A stretch of 64,000 bases of DNA, taken from contig OZ277031.1 of NCBI GenBank assembly GCA_965613685.1, positions 1,054,001 through 1,118,000 of the forward strand, in the 5' to 3' direction. This stretch comes from Methylotenera oryzisoli_B (GTDB taxonomy: Bacteria; Pseudomonadota; Gammaproteobacteria; Burkholderiales; Methylophilaceae). A program made the translations under genes and the position numbers. Shown here one piece after another: positions 40,721 to 49,697 of the stretch (positions are counted from its first letter, which is position 1; every line of letters begins with the position of its first letter). Below the pieces are notes generated by a model. The model worked only from the letters and a program-made list of their open reading frames with translations, was not told the origin of the DNA and did not search any database.

Positions 40721-42507
40721 AACGCATCGCTTTATTAGGCATGCCCAACACGGGCAAATCCACCTTGTTCAACCGCATCAGCGGTGCATCCGCGCGGGTT
40801 GGCAATTGGCCAGGCATCACCGTGGATTTGATGAGTGCGAAAGTGCTATTGGGTGGTCACATCGCCGAGTTGGTGGATTTACCGGGCATATACGATTTGC
40901 ATGGCTTTTCAGAAGACGAGCAAGTCGTGCGGCACTTTTTGGCTAACAACACATTGGATCTAGCCATCGTATTATTAAACAGCTCACAAATAGACCGGCA
41001 ACTGTCGCTGTTATTGCAAATCAAAAAACTCAACATCCCCATGGTCTTGGCCTTAAACATGTCGGATGAAGCGAAAAAAGCCGGCATTAGCATAGACATC
41101 GATCAGTTGGCTAAATCGCTCAACATGCCGGTGCTGCAAATCAGCGCAAAATACGGCGAAGGCTTACCCAAGGCCTTGCAGGCAGCCGCTGCCGTGATTA
41201 ATCAAGCGCAAGCCGCCAGCGATCCAGCTCGCATTAGCTTGGCCTTGGAAGAAGATCAAAAAATTGAAAAAGAGATGGAAAGCCTGCTAGCCCATTACGT
41301 GCACATACCCAGCACGCTGTCGGACAGCAACACGGACAAAATAGATAAAATCCTGCTGCATAAATGGCTGGGATTACCGCTGTTTTTCTTAGCCATGTAC
41401 GCGCTGTTCCAATTTATTTTTGCCGCTGGAAAACCCCTGCAGGATGGCCTAGCGTGGGCGCTACAACTCTTACGCAGCGGCGTGTTGGAACCGCTTTTTG
41501 CCGGCAGCCCAAGCTGGCTTAGCGGTTTAATGTTGGACGGCATATACAATGGTGTGGCGACGGTTGCGGCTTTCGTGCCCATCATCGTGCTGTTCTTTCT
41601 AGTTATGTCCATGGTGGAAGACAGCGGCTATTTATCCCGTGCCGCATTTTTGATGGACGCCCTCATGGCTAAAATGGGCTTGGATGGGCGCGGCTTTGTC
41701 ATGATGCTGATGGGCTTCGGTTGCAACGTACCGGCACTCATGGGCACGCGCATGATGCGCTCCAGGCCCATGCGCTTGCTGACCATGTTGGTCATACCCT
41801 TGTCGCTGTGCTCCGCCAGGTTGCAGGTATTCATCTTCATGATTACCGCCTTGTTTACGGCCAGCCAAGCACCGCTGGTGCTGTTCGCCCTTTACCTCAT
41901 GAGTTTCGTCACCATGTTTTTAACGGCGCTGTTATTCCAAGGCCAATTCAAAAACAAGGAACCGTTTATATTGGAATTGCCGCCCTACCGTTTTCCCACC
42001 CTAAGGCAAATCGTCTTACGCGGTTGGTTGGAAGTGAAGCACTTTTTGCAACGCGCCAGCAAATTCATCGTCATCGGCGTGGTATTGGTTTGGGCATTGA
42101 CTAACTTCCCTAGCAACGTCGCGCCAGCCAGTGCCGGCACTTACGCTGGGCAGCTTGGCGCTTTGTTTGCACCTGTGCTTGATCCATTAGGCATAAACAA
42201 CCAATTGGCTATCGCCTTAATATTTGGTTTTGTTGCCAAAGAAATTGTAGTGGGGGCCTTAGCGGTGATTTACGGCTTACAAGGCGACGCCTTGATGGTG
42301 CAAATGGCCAGTCAGATTGATTGGGTACAAGCGATGAGCTTTATGCTGTTTGCGCTCATTTATACGCCTTGCTTATCGACCATTGCCACGCTTAGAAGCG
42401 AGTCCAAAAGCTTAGGTTTTATGTGGCTGTCCTTAGGCTGGTCATTAGGCCTGGCCTGGTTGGTAAGCTTTGTGTTTTATCAGAGTGCGCGGGCTTTAGG
42501 TTTTTAA
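40717..42507 (+). CDS. feoB: ferrous iron transporter FeoB (short form)
   Basis: A 596-residue GTPase-linked Fe2+ importer. The G domain has GMPNTGKSTLFN (G1), NWPGITVDL (G2), VDLPGIYDLHGF (G3) and LALNMSDEA (G4). The membrane part has the two Gate regions with the conserved cysteine in MLMGFGCNVPALMGTR and a second in LSLCSARL, then FVAKEIVVGALAVIYGL and IYTPCLSTIATL. It is shorter than E. coli FeoB (773) yet retains the G domain and the transport core, so it belongs to the compact class rather than being truncated. Confidence 0.95.
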   Translation: MKRIALLGMPNTGKSTLFNRISGASARVGNWPGITVDLMSAKVLLGGHIAELVDLPGIYDLHGFSEDEQVVRHFLANNTLDLAIVLLNSSQIDRQLSLLLQIKKLNIPMVLALNMSDEAKKAGISIDIDQLAKSLNMPVLQISAKYGEGLPKALQAAAAVINQAQAASDPARISLALEEDQKIEKEMESLLAHYVHIPSTLSDSNTDKIDKILLHKWLGLPLFFLAMYALFQFIFAAGKPLQDGLAWALQLLRSGVLEPLFAGSPSWLSGLMLDGIYNGVATVAAFVPIIVLFFLVMSMVEDSGYLSRAAFLMDALMAKMGLDGRGFVMMLMGFGCNVPALMGTRMMRSRPMRLLTMLVIPLSLCSARLQVFIFMITALFTASQAPLVLFALYLMSFVTMFLTALLFQGQFKNKEPFILELPPYRFPTLRQIVLRGWLEVKHFLQRASKFIVIGVVLVWALTNFPSNVAPASAGTYAGQLGALFAPVLDPLGINNQLAIALIFGFVAKEIVVGALAVIYGLQGDALMVQMASQIDWVQAMSFMLFALIYTPCLSTIATLRSESKSLGFMWLSLGWSLGLAWLVSFVFYQSARALGF

Positions 42508-42514
42508 ACCCTGT

Positions 42515-42662
42515 TCACCACAGAGACACAGAGAAAACCCAAAAAAAACAGTTATCTGCAATGACCAACCCGCTTATGCTGAGCGGGTAAAAGCCTAAAA
42601 AAAGTTCGACTAAAACCTTACAAGCTTTTGACTTTCTCCGTGCCTTTGTGTCTCTGTGGTGA
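42515..42662 (+). repeat. CCACAGAG-type palindromic element (copy 1)
   Basis: The left arm CACCACAGAGACACAGAGAA (42516-42535) pairs with the inverse TTCTCCGTGCCTTTGTGTCTCTGTGGTGA at 42634-42662. The 100-bp centre contains a 7-bp GC hairpin (ACCCGCT/AGCGGGT, 42568-42588) without a T-run. The last 42 bases closely match the right end of the copy at 60.68 kb. It lies between the convergent feoB and glnB genes. Confidence 0.78.
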
Positions 42663-42685
42663 GGGGTTTGCCCTGCTGTTGCTGC

Positions 42686-43024
42686 TTAAACGGCGGCTTC
42701 GCCGGTTTCGCCGGTACGGATACGCACCACTTGCTCAACGGCACTGACGAAAATTTTGCCATCGCCTATCTTGCCGGTGTGCGCCGCTTTAATGATGGCT
42801 TCCATCGCTGAATCAACGATGTCGTCCGACACCACCAATTCCAATTTTATTTTAGGTAAAAAATCGACCACGTATTCTGCACCGCGGTACAGCTCCGTGT
42901 GACCTTTTTGCCGACCAAAGCCTTTTACCTCTGTTACCGTTAGGCCATTCACACCGATACTCGACAAGGACTCACGCACTTCGTCTAACTTGAATGGCTT
43001 AATGATTGCTTCGATTTTTTTCAT
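42686..43024 (-). CDS. glnB: nitrogen regulatory protein P-II
   Basis: A 112-residue P-II signalling protein that reports glutamine and 2-oxoglutarate levels to GlnE, NtrB and AmtB. The T-loop has the uridylylation tyrosine Tyr51 in ELYRGAEYVV, and the B-loop is KIGDGKIFVS. Position directly downstream of nadE is common in betaproteobacteria and favours GlnB over GlnK, as no amtB is nearby. It starts 129 bp after nadE. That gap holds no gene that I see. Confidence 0.92.
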   Translation of the reverse strand: MKKIEAIIKPFKLDEVRESLSSIGVNGLTVTEVKGFGRQKGHTELYRGAEYVVDFLPKIKLELVVSDDIVDSAMEAIIKAAHTGKIGDGKIFVSAVEQVVRIRTGETGEAAV

Positions 43025-43153
43025 GCTGGCCGAACTCCATAAAATAGGTGGTTACTAGGTGTTATCAGTATAGTTGCTTTCATTCAAGACCGCATCAAAC
43101 GAAAACGATGTCTGCTATGTGTTATTTGATGCTCAATACTACTAGAGCGGGCA

Positions 43154-44752
43154 TTAAAAATCCAGTTTAGCGGTAATTGGATAGCGCCGGTCTTTACCAA
43201 AATTTTTGTGGCTAATGCGCACGCCCACTGGCGATTGCCTGCGCTTGTATTCGTTGCTGTCGATTAACTTAAGCACACGCGCCACGTCCGCCGGGTCAAA
43301 ACCCATGGCCAATATGTCTGCGCGCCCCAAATCTTGCTCGACGTAGGCCGCCACAATCGCGTCCAACACCGCGTAATCCGGCAAGCTATCTTGATCCGTT
43401 TGATCGGCACGCAACTCGGCCGACGGCGGCCGGGTAATGATGCGCTCGGGGATGACTGGTGAAAGTCCATTGCGGTAAGCACACAAGCGATACACCAAGG
43501 TTTTGAATACGTCTTTGAGCAGGGCAAAGCCGCCCGCCATGTCGCCGTACAAAGTGCAATAGCCAACGGCCATTTCACTTTTGTTACCGGTAGTGAGCAC
43601 CATGCTGCCAAATTTATTCGACAAAGCCATCAACAGCATGCCGCGAATTCTGGCTTGTAGATTTTCTTCTGTGGTATCGAATGGTAGCCCGGCAAATTCT
43701 GGTGCCAAGGTCGCTTTAAAGCCTTCAAACAATGGGCCTATGGGCAAGATACTGTACTTCACGCCTAATCGCTTAGCCATATCAATGGCATCGTCCACGC
43801 TGATGTTGGCGGTAAATTCCGATGGCATCAACACGGCATGCACTTTGTCGGCGCCCAAGGCATCGACCGCGATGGCCAAGGTCAAGGCAGAATCCACCCC
43901 ACCCGATAAGCCTAAGACCACCCCTGGGAAACGGTTTTTTGCCACGTAATCGGCCAAGCCTAATGTTAAGGCTTGGTAAACCGCTGCTTCTTGCGACAAA
44001 GCCGGCGCAAGTGCTTGGCTTATTAGCTTACCCGCATTAAACGTCACCGTGGCCAAGGCCGTTTCAAACGCCGGCAAATGCTGGGTCACCTGACCGTCGG
44101 CCGCCACCACCATGGAGCCGCCATCAAACACCAATTCATCCTGGCCGCCCACGCTATTGAGGTAAACGATGGGCAGTGCCAATTCCATCGCGCGCGCGCG
44201 CAACACGCTTAAACGGCTGGCTTGCTTTTCCAAATCAAACGGCGACGCATTGATCACCAACAACAGCTCGGCTCCGGCCGCACTAGCCAATCGAGCCGGC
44301 ACTGCTTGCCAGATGTCTTCACAAATCAACAAGCCCAGTTGGACACCTTGATGGCTAAATACCAAGGGCGCGTGACCCGGACTGAAATAGCGCTTTTCAT
44401 CGAATACGCCGTAATTAGGCAAGGCTTGCTTGTGGTAGCTGGCCACAATTTTGCCGCCTTGTAAGACCGATGCCGCGTTATAACATACGCCGTTTAAAGC
44501 CTGCGGATGGCCCACCACTAAGGTCATGTCCGGCACAGCCGAACTTAAAGCCTGCAAGGCCGCATCGCATGCTTGCAAAAAATCGCTGCGCAACAATAAG
44601 TCTTCTGGCGGGTAGCCACACAAAGACAACTCGGGGGTGAGCAAGAGCGTGGCGCCTTTGGCTTGCGCCTCTTTTGCGCTGGCAATGATTTTTGCTTGAT
44701 TGCCGGCTAGGTCGCCGACCAAACAATTAATTTGTGCGATAGCGACTATCAA
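43154..44752 (-). CDS. nadE: glutamine-dependent NAD+ synthetase
   Basis: A 532-residue two-domain enzyme that makes NAD+ from deamido-NAD using glutamine. The N-terminal nitrilase-like glutaminase has Glu in TPELSLCGYPPEDLLLR, Lys in HKQALPNYGVFDE and the nucleophile Cys in LLICEDIW. The synthetase domain has the PP-loop VVLGLSGGVDSALTLAIA and the KSEMAVGYCTLYGDMAGGFA motif. The start is TTG (44752), sharing TTGA with the stop of the upstream ankyrin gene. The first residues IVAIAQINCLVGDL align with normal NadE starts, so the TTG is credible. Confidence 0.94.
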   Translation of the reverse strand: MIVAIAQINCLVGDLAGNQAKIIASAKEAQAKGATLLLTPELSLCGYPPEDLLLRSDFLQACDAALQALSSAVPDMTLVVGHPQALNGVCYNAASVLQGGKIVASYHKQALPNYGVFDEKRYFSPGHAPLVFSHQGVQLGLLICEDIWQAVPARLASAAGAELLLVINASPFDLEKQASRLSVLRARAMELALPIVYLNSVGGQDELVFDGGSMVVAADGQVTQHLPAFETALATVTFNAGKLISQALAPALSQEAAVYQALTLGLADYVAKNRFPGVVLGLSGGVDSALTLAIAVDALGADKVHAVLMPSEFTANISVDDAIDMAKRLGVKYSILPIGPLFEGFKATLAPEFAGLPFDTTEENLQARIRGMLLMALSNKFGSMVLTTGNKSEMAVGYCTLYGDMAGGFALLKDVFKTLVYRLCAYRNGLSPVIPERIITRPPSAELRADQTDQDSLPDYAVLDAIVAAYVEQDLGRADILAMGFDPADVARVLKLIDSNEYKRRQSPVGVRISHKNFGKDRRYPITAKLDF

Positions 44753-45705
44753 TAGGAACCGCCCGCTGCTTTGAGCAAATTAGCAATGTCGCTATGCAGG
44801 CCTTTAAGCGCATAGACTAAGGCCGTCAGCCCGTACTGGTCTTTTGCTTTGAGTTTCACTTGATGGGCCAGCAACAATTTCACCGTCTCCAACTGTCCAT
44901 TGCTCACCGCTATGTGCAATATGGGTGTGCCTTCTGCATCCAAATTATTCACGTCGGCACCCGCTTCGATTAAGGCTTTGGCCGCCGCCACTTTCGATTT
45001 TTTCACTGCCCAAGTTAAGGCCGTCCATTTGGCCAAATCTTTTTGATTGACCGTTGCCCCGCGCTCAATCAACAAACTGACCACCGTAGCGTGGCCTTCG
45101 CGAGCCGCGGTCATGAGCGCGGTCACGCCTTGCTCGTCGCTTAAGGCTAGGTTGGCCTGGTGATCCAGTAAATGTTTAATGGTGGGAAGATCGGCACTTT
45201 TAGCGGCGTACATCAACACCGTCGTGCCACGGTCACTGCGGCTATTGGCATCCAAACCATGATCCAGCAACAAGGCTACGGTTTGCGCATGGCCTTCTAT
45301 TGCAGCAATGCCCAAGGCACTCCAGCCGGACGCATCGCGCACCTTGGCATCGGCGCCTTTTTCAAGCAAGCATTTAAGGCTAGCAACATGGTTTCTTTTA
45401 GCGGCAAACATCAGCGCAGTCCAACCCTGGCCATCTTTTGCTTGTATGTCTGCGCCCTTGGCCAGCAAGGCATTCAATACCTCAAGCTGGTCCTTACGGG
45501 CAGCATACATGAGTGCCGTGACGCCTTCGGCATCTTTGCTATTGGCGCTCGCGCCGCTGTCCAACAAGGCTTGCACGGTCGCCAAATCACCTCGGGCGGC
45601 AGCCGTCATCAAGTAGGCCACCTCTTCCCCCGCCATGGCCGGCATGATGCCCAGCAAAGCGCATAAACAGAAAGCAAGCAAGCCGTGTTTATGCATCAGG
45701 CGCAT
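44749..45705 (-). CDS. exported ankyrin-repeat protein
   Basis: A 318-residue protein. A signal peptide (HGLLAFCLCALLGIMPAMA) is followed by about eight ankyrin repeats of 33 residues (e.g. EGVTALMYAARKDQLEVLNALLAKGADIQAKD-type units) to the end. Periplasmic ankyrin proteins usually act as protein-binding scaffolds; the partner is unknown. The ATG at 45705 or 45696 is preferred; an in-frame reading back to 45759 overlaps sucD. It follows sucD by 13 bp and its stop overlaps the nadE start. Confidence 0.85.
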   Translation of the reverse strand: MRLMHKHGLLAFCLCALLGIMPAMAGEEVAYLMTAAARGDLATVQALLDSGASANSKDAEGVTALMYAARKDQLEVLNALLAKGADIQAKDGQGWTALMFAAKRNHVASLKCLLEKGADAKVRDASGWSALGIAAIEGHAQTVALLLDHGLDANSRSDRGTTVLMYAAKSADLPTIKHLLDHQANLALSDEQGVTALMTAAREGHATVVSLLIERGATVNQKDLAKWTALTWAVKKSKVAAAKALIEAGADVNNLDAEGTPILHIAVSNGQLETVKLLLAHQVKLKAKDQYGLTALVYALKGLHSDIANLLKAAGGSY

Positions 45706-45718
45706 GGGATAGATTGAC

Positions 45719-46600
45719 CTAGCCGGCTTTATGCATGATGGCAGCCAACACCGCTTCACCTAAACCAGCAGGCGAGCTGGCGACAACGGCACCGGCTAAT
45801 TCTAGAGCGCGTATTTTGTCGGCCGCTTTGCCGCTGCCACCGGAAATAATGGCGCCGGCATGGCCCATGCGTTTACCGGCAGGCGCGGTTTGACCAGCAA
45901 TGTAAGCGGCCACCGGTTTACTGATGTGGCTCTTAATGTATTCGGCAGCGGCTTCTTCATCCGAGCCACCGATCTCACCCACCATAATGATGGCTTCGGT
46001 TTCGGCATCCGCCTCAAACATTTGCAAGCACTCGATAAAATTCAAGCCTTTAATCGGGTCGCCGCCTATGCCCACGCAAGTACTTTGGCCTAATTTTAAG
46101 GCCGTGGTTTGGTGCACGGCTTCGTAGGTTAAGGTGCCAGAGCGGGACACAATACCGACCTTGCCGCGCAAATGAATGCTGCCTGGCATGATGCCTATCT
46201 TGCATTCATCTGGGGTGATGACACCCGGGCAATTTGGGCCGATCAAGCGGGCGCCGTTGGCTTTTAAGGCGGCTTTCACGTTAAGCATGTCCAAAACCGG
46301 TATGCCTTCGGTAATGCATATAATCAGACCGACCCCGGCGTCACAGGCTTCCAAGATGGAATCCGCAGCGAAGGCAGGCGGCACGTAAATGACACTGGCC
46401 GTGGCCGCGGTTTGCTTGACCGCCTCACGCATGGTATTAAAAACCGGCAAACCTAAATGCGACTGCCCACCTTTACCCGGCGTGACGCCACCGACCATTT
46501 TTGTGCCGTAAGCCAAGGCTTGCTCAGAATGAAAACTGCCTTGCTTGCCAGTGAACCCTTGGCATAGCACTTTGGTACTGCTGTTAACTAATATGCTCAT
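45719..46600 (-). CDS. sucD: succinyl-CoA synthetase alpha subunit
   Basis: A 293-residue alpha subunit of the TCA-cycle enzyme that interconverts succinyl-CoA and succinate with ADP or GDP. Motifs are the CoA-binding TKVLCQGFTGKQGSFHSEQA, GPNCPGVITPDECKIGIMPG, and the phosphohistidine loop GHAGAIISGGSGKA. The start at 46600 (MSILVN) gives the normal length; an in-frame extension to 46666 reads into a repeat element and is rejected. Its partner sucC is upstream on the same strand but separated by 235 bp of repeats. Confidence 0.95.
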   Translation of the reverse strand: MSILVNSSTKVLCQGFTGKQGSFHSEQALAYGTKMVGGVTPGKGGQSHLGLPVFNTMREAVKQTAATASVIYVPPAFAADSILEACDAGVGLIICITEGIPVLDMLNVKAALKANGARLIGPNCPGVITPDECKIGIMPGSIHLRGKVGIVSRSGTLTYEAVHQTTALKLGQSTCVGIGGDPIKGLNFIECLQMFEADAETEAIIMVGEIGGSDEEAAAEYIKSHISKPVAAYIAGQTAPAGKRMGHAGAIISGGSGKAADKIRALELAGAVVASSPAGLGEAVLAAIMHKAG

Positions 46601-46625
46601 AATTATTTTCTTTTTTAAAAATCCC

Positions 46626-46804
46626 TCACCACAGAGGCTCAGAGACACGGAGAAAAACCAATCCAAACTTTATCTAATGTTTGTAGGTCAGGCTTTAGCC
46701 TGACTAATTAACTTTCGGGCTAAAGCCCGACCTAGCTGTTGTCTTTTCGCGTACCCTGCAAAATTATTATAGGGTTTCTCTGTGTCTCCGTGTCTCTGTG
46801 GTGT
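46626..46804 (+). repeat. CCACAGAG-type palindromic element (copy 2) between sucC and sucD
   Basis: The left arm CACCACAGAGGCTCAGAGAC... (46627-46655) is matched by the inverse at 46775-46803. It fills most of the 235-bp gap between sucC and sucD and contains a nested REP-like pair. Confidence 0.78.
46683..46736 (+). repeat. nested REP-like pair (GTAGGTC type)
   Basis: GTAGGTCAGGCTTTAGCCTGAC at 46683-46704 faces an inverted unit (CGGGCTAAAGCCCGACCTA, 46717-46735). Each can form a stem with a short loop. They sit inside the CCACAGAG-type element and resemble the GTAGGTCGG units at 57.65-57.89 kb. Confidence 0.75.
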
Positions 46805-46835
46805 ATGGGTTTGACTTTATCAACGCTGAAGCTTG

Positions 46836-47996
46836 TTAAGCCACGCTTAAGACGGCTTGCTTAGCGGCGTCGGTTAAGCCATCCGCGGAGATGATATTCA
46901 GGCCGCTGGATTGCAGCATTTGCTTGCCCAATTCCACGTTGGTGCCCTCTAGGCGCACGATCACTGGAATTTGCATGCCCACGTCTTTCACCGCGGTAAT
47001 AATGCCTTCGGCTATGATGTCGCAACGCATGATGCCGCCGAATATGTTAACCAATATGGCTTTAACATTCGGGTCAGCCATAATGATCTTAAAGGCTTTG
47101 GTCACCGTTTCTGCCGTGGCGCCGCCGCCCACATCCAAAAAGTTAGCCGGCGCACCGCCGTGCAATTTGATTAAATCCATGGTGGCCATGGCCAAGCCGG
47201 CGCCATTAACCATGCAACCTATGTTGCCGTTTAATGCAATGTAATTTAAGCCGGCATGGTGCGCCACCGCTTCCTTGCTGTCCTCTTGCGACCAATCACG
47301 TTGTTCGGCCAAGGCTTTTTGCCTATACAGCGCGTTATCGTCCACACTCATTTTGCAATCCAAGGCAAACAGTTTGCCGTCCGTGGTCACAATCAATGGG
47401 TTGATTTCCAACAGCGCTAAATCGTTTTCTTTAAACAAGCGGTACAAGCCTTTTAACAAACGGCTGAATGCGGCAATTTGATCACCGACTAAATCCAACT
47501 TAAAGGCCAAGTTACGCGCTTGGTAATCAACCAAACCGTTTAAGGGGCTGCACACCTCTTGCAAAATCTTTTCTGGGCTGACTTGTGCGATTTCCTCTAT
47601 GTCCATGCCGCCGGCGCTGGAGGCCACCACCACAATGCGTTCCAAGCTTCTGTCCACCAACATGGACAAATACAATTCACGGGCAATCGGTAAGGTTTCT
47701 TCTATGAGCACTTGATTAACCGGTTGGCCATCGGGTGCATTTTGGTAGGTCACCAAGGTTTTACCAAGCAACTCGCTGGCCACCATTTGCGCCTCGGCAG
47801 TGGATTTAACCACTTTCACCCCACCGGCTTTACCGCGACCACCGGCATGCACTTGGGCTTTCACTACCCAAGCTGGGCTGTCTATCTCTGAGGTAACCGT
47901 AGGGGTTTGTTTGGCTACCGAAATCACTTGGCCACGCGGCACGGGAATGCCGTATTTTTGCAGCAAGGTTTTGGCTTGATATTCGTGCAAATTCAT
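46836..47996 (-). CDS. sucC: succinyl-CoA synthetase beta subunit
   Basis: A 386-residue ATP-grasp beta subunit. It begins MNLHEYQAKTLLQKYGIPVPRG, carries WVVKAQVHAGGRGKAGGVK (nucleotide site), and has the C-terminal ligase domain with FLDVGGGATAETVTKAFKI and ILVNIFGGIMRCDIIAEGI. The start at 47996 gives the usual length; an in-frame reading to 48113 overlaps the serB promoter region and is rejected. Malate thiokinase MtkA of serine-cycle methylotrophs is a related alternative, but no serine-cycle genes are adjacent, so SucC is preferred. Confidence 0.94.
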   Translation of the reverse strand: MNLHEYQAKTLLQKYGIPVPRGQVISVAKQTPTVTSEIDSPAWVVKAQVHAGGRGKAGGVKVVKSTAEAQMVASELLGKTLVTYQNAPDGQPVNQVLIEETLPIARELYLSMLVDRSLERIVVVASSAGGMDIEEIAQVSPEKILQEVCSPLNGLVDYQARNLAFKLDLVGDQIAAFSRLLKGLYRLFKENDLALLEINPLIVTTDGKLFALDCKMSVDDNALYRQKALAEQRDWSQEDSKEAVAHHAGLNYIALNGNIGCMVNGAGLAMATMDLIKLHGGAPANFLDVGGGATAETVTKAFKIIMADPNVKAILVNIFGGIMRCDIIAEGIITAVKDVGMQIPVIVRLEGTNVELGKQMLQSSGLNIISADGLTDAAKQAVLSVA

Positions 47997-48148
47997 AACA
48001 ATACAATTCAAAATAAATGGTATGCACATTTTCGCCCAATTCAGGCAAATGCGCCAGCTTTGGCGGCATATTCTATGGCCATCGCGCAACAAGCCGCGCC
48101 TGCGTTTGGCCATGTGTATAATGGCTATTTTTTCATTAAGTCACCCTT

Positions 48149-48988
48149 ATGCGTTTAGTTGTTCAAGGTTCTGCCATCTGCCACGCCCACCTGGCGCACA
48201 TCCATCAGCTGAGTGCAACCAGTGTGCAATTCGTGCAAACAGGCGCCCATGCTTATTATTTAGCCAATCAGACGCAAGCCTTGCCAGCCGTGCAAGCGTT
48301 TTGCGCCGAGCAACGCATCGATTGCAGCTACCTGCCTGACCAGCAAGTCTTAGCCAAGTTTGGTTTATGCGTAATGGACATGGACTCCACCCTCATTAGC
48401 ATAGAGTGCATAGACGAAATTGCCGACATGGTGGGCATCAAACCCCAAGTGGCCGCCATCACCGAGCGCGCCATGCAAGGCGAATTGGATTTTGCGCAAA
48501 GCTTGCGTCAACGCGTGGCCTTGCTTAAAGGCTTATCCGAAGCCGATTTAATGCGCGTACTCAATGAGCGCTTGACGCTCAATCCGGGCGCAGTGGAGTG
48601 GATAGCCGCCTGCAAAAAAAATAACATCACTACCTTATTGGTCTCGGGCGGCTTCACCTTTTTTGCCGACAAAGTCAAAGCCATGTTGGGCTTGGATTAC
48701 GCCGTGTCGAATCAACTGGAAATAGTGGACGGCAAACTGACCGGTGGCATTATCGGTGACATCGTCGACGCCCAGCGCAAAGCCGATGAGTTATGCCAAT
48801 TGCGCGACCGCTTAGAATTAACGGCGGCGCAAACCATCGCCATAGGCGACGGCGCGAACGACCTCAAGATGATGGGGGTGGCCGGCATCGGTGTGGCTTA
48901 CCATGCCAAGCCCATCGTTCAAACGCAAGCCACTTACGCGCTCAACCACAGCGGTTTAGATGGCGTGATGCATTTACTCAGCACCTAA
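48149..48988 (+). CDS. serB: phosphoserine phosphatase
   Basis: A 279-residue HAD-family enzyme completing serine synthesis. The catalytic motif I is VMDMDSTLISIECIDEIADM (Asp nucleophile), motif II is LLVSGGFTFFADK, and motif III/IV is AIGDGANDLKMM. There is an N-terminal ACT-like extension of about 70 residues. A perfect TATAAT lies at 48117-48122, 26 bp before the start, although I see no good -35. It is divergent from sucC. Confidence 0.94.
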   Translation: MRLVVQGSAICHAHLAHIHQLSATSVQFVQTGAHAYYLANQTQALPAVQAFCAEQRIDCSYLPDQQVLAKFGLCVMDMDSTLISIECIDEIADMVGIKPQVAAITERAMQGELDFAQSLRQRVALLKGLSEADLMRVLNERLTLNPGAVEWIAACKKNNITTLLVSGGFTFFADKVKAMLGLDYAVSNQLEIVDGKLTGGIIGDIVDAQRKADELCQLRDRLELTAAQTIAIGDGANDLKMMGVAGIGVAYHAKPIVQTQATYALNHSGLDGVMHLLST

Positions 48989-49038
48989 GCTTATGCCTGC
49001 ATGAGCATTGACACGGTGCCTAGCATCAAATAATGCCG

Positions 49039-49356
49039 CTAAAGCAGGTCAGTTTGAAGGGACGTAGGAATGTCTTTTTGACTATGCAACACACGCCAAA
49101 CTTCGATTTGATGAGTATGATGAACGTATAAAATCAAATAAGGGTATGCCTGATAGCGCCATACCCTTAACTCAGCCAAATCCAATTCTATGGCATACCT
49201 AGTTGAACCTGATTCTGGAAAGGTGCGTATATGCTCATAAGCCCGTTCCAAATCATCAATAAAACTTAAGGCATACTCTGGCGCATTGCTAATGTAATAC
49301 TGTAATGCAGATAAAACATCTGCATCGGCAATGGCTCGACGAAACAGTTTTTTCAT
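49039..49356 (-). CDS. ParE/RelE-superfamily toxin
   Basis: A 105-residue toxin candidate with the ParE pattern ADADVLSALQYYISNAPEYALSFIDDLERAYEHIRTFPESGSTRYA, then WRYQAYPYLILYVHHTHQIEVWRVLHSQKDIP, the strand-rich C-terminal core of the family. ParE toxins poison DNA gyrase, while RelE types cut mRNA; this sequence looks closer to ParE. It starts 8 bp after the antitoxin gene. Confidence 0.82.
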   Translation of the reverse strand: MKKLFRRAIADADVLSALQYYISNAPEYALSFIDDLERAYEHIRTFPESGSTRYAIELDLAELRVWRYQAYPYLILYVHHTHQIEVWRVLHSQKDIPTSLQTDLL

Positions 49357-49364
49357 TTCACTTG

Positions 49365-49592
49365 TTAGGCTTTAACTTTCGCACGTAATTGGTCAAAGTA
49401 ATGCTTGTCAGCCTCGCCGCTAATCGCAGAAGAGGCGCCATCCAGCATGATCGCTCTGAGATCTAAACGTGCTTGATCGCGTCGTATCAATTCACGTAAA
49501 TATTCGCTGGACGTGCCATACCCAGACGAGGTGACACGCTCATCAACAAAGCGCTTTAGTTGATCCGGTAAGGAAATATTCATGGTACTCAT
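49365..49592 (-). CDS. ParD-type antitoxin (CopG/RHH family)
   Basis: A 75-residue antitoxin with an N-terminal ribbon-helix-helix (MNISLPDQLKRFVDERVTSSGYGTSSEYLRELIRRDQ) and a C-terminal toxin-binding tail. The ATG at 49592 has GGAGGGCTTGCA upstream, an excellent ribosome site, and is preferred to the earlier in-frame codon at 49646. Antitoxin before toxin is the usual order. Autorepression by the RHH domain is expected. Confidence 0.86.
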   Translation of the reverse strand: MSTMNISLPDQLKRFVDERVTSSGYGTSSEYLRELIRRDQARLDLRAIMLDGASSAISGEADKHYFDQLRAKVKA

Positions 49593-49697
49593 TGCAAGCC
49601 CTCCAAAAGCGATATTGGCAAAATTTGGCAAAGAATAATATGCCACGTTTTAAATTGAGTGTCCAGCCATCAAACTGGAAATATTAGCTTTGCAAGC

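Noticed and set aside
42568..42588. GC hairpin between feoB and glnB as a terminator
   Set aside because: Neither strand has a T-run after the stem; it is treated as part of the repeat element.
45172..45666. Long frame opposite the ankyrin gene
   Set aside because: It is a shadow of the repeated ankyrin coding sequence; no family features or ribosome site.
46601..46666. N-terminal extension of sucD
   Set aside because: The extra residues are translated from a palindromic repeat; SucD proteins start at MSILVN-like sequence.
47997..48113. N-terminal extension of sucC by 39 residues
   Set aside because: SucC normally starts MNLHEYQ; the extension overlaps the divergent serB promoter region.
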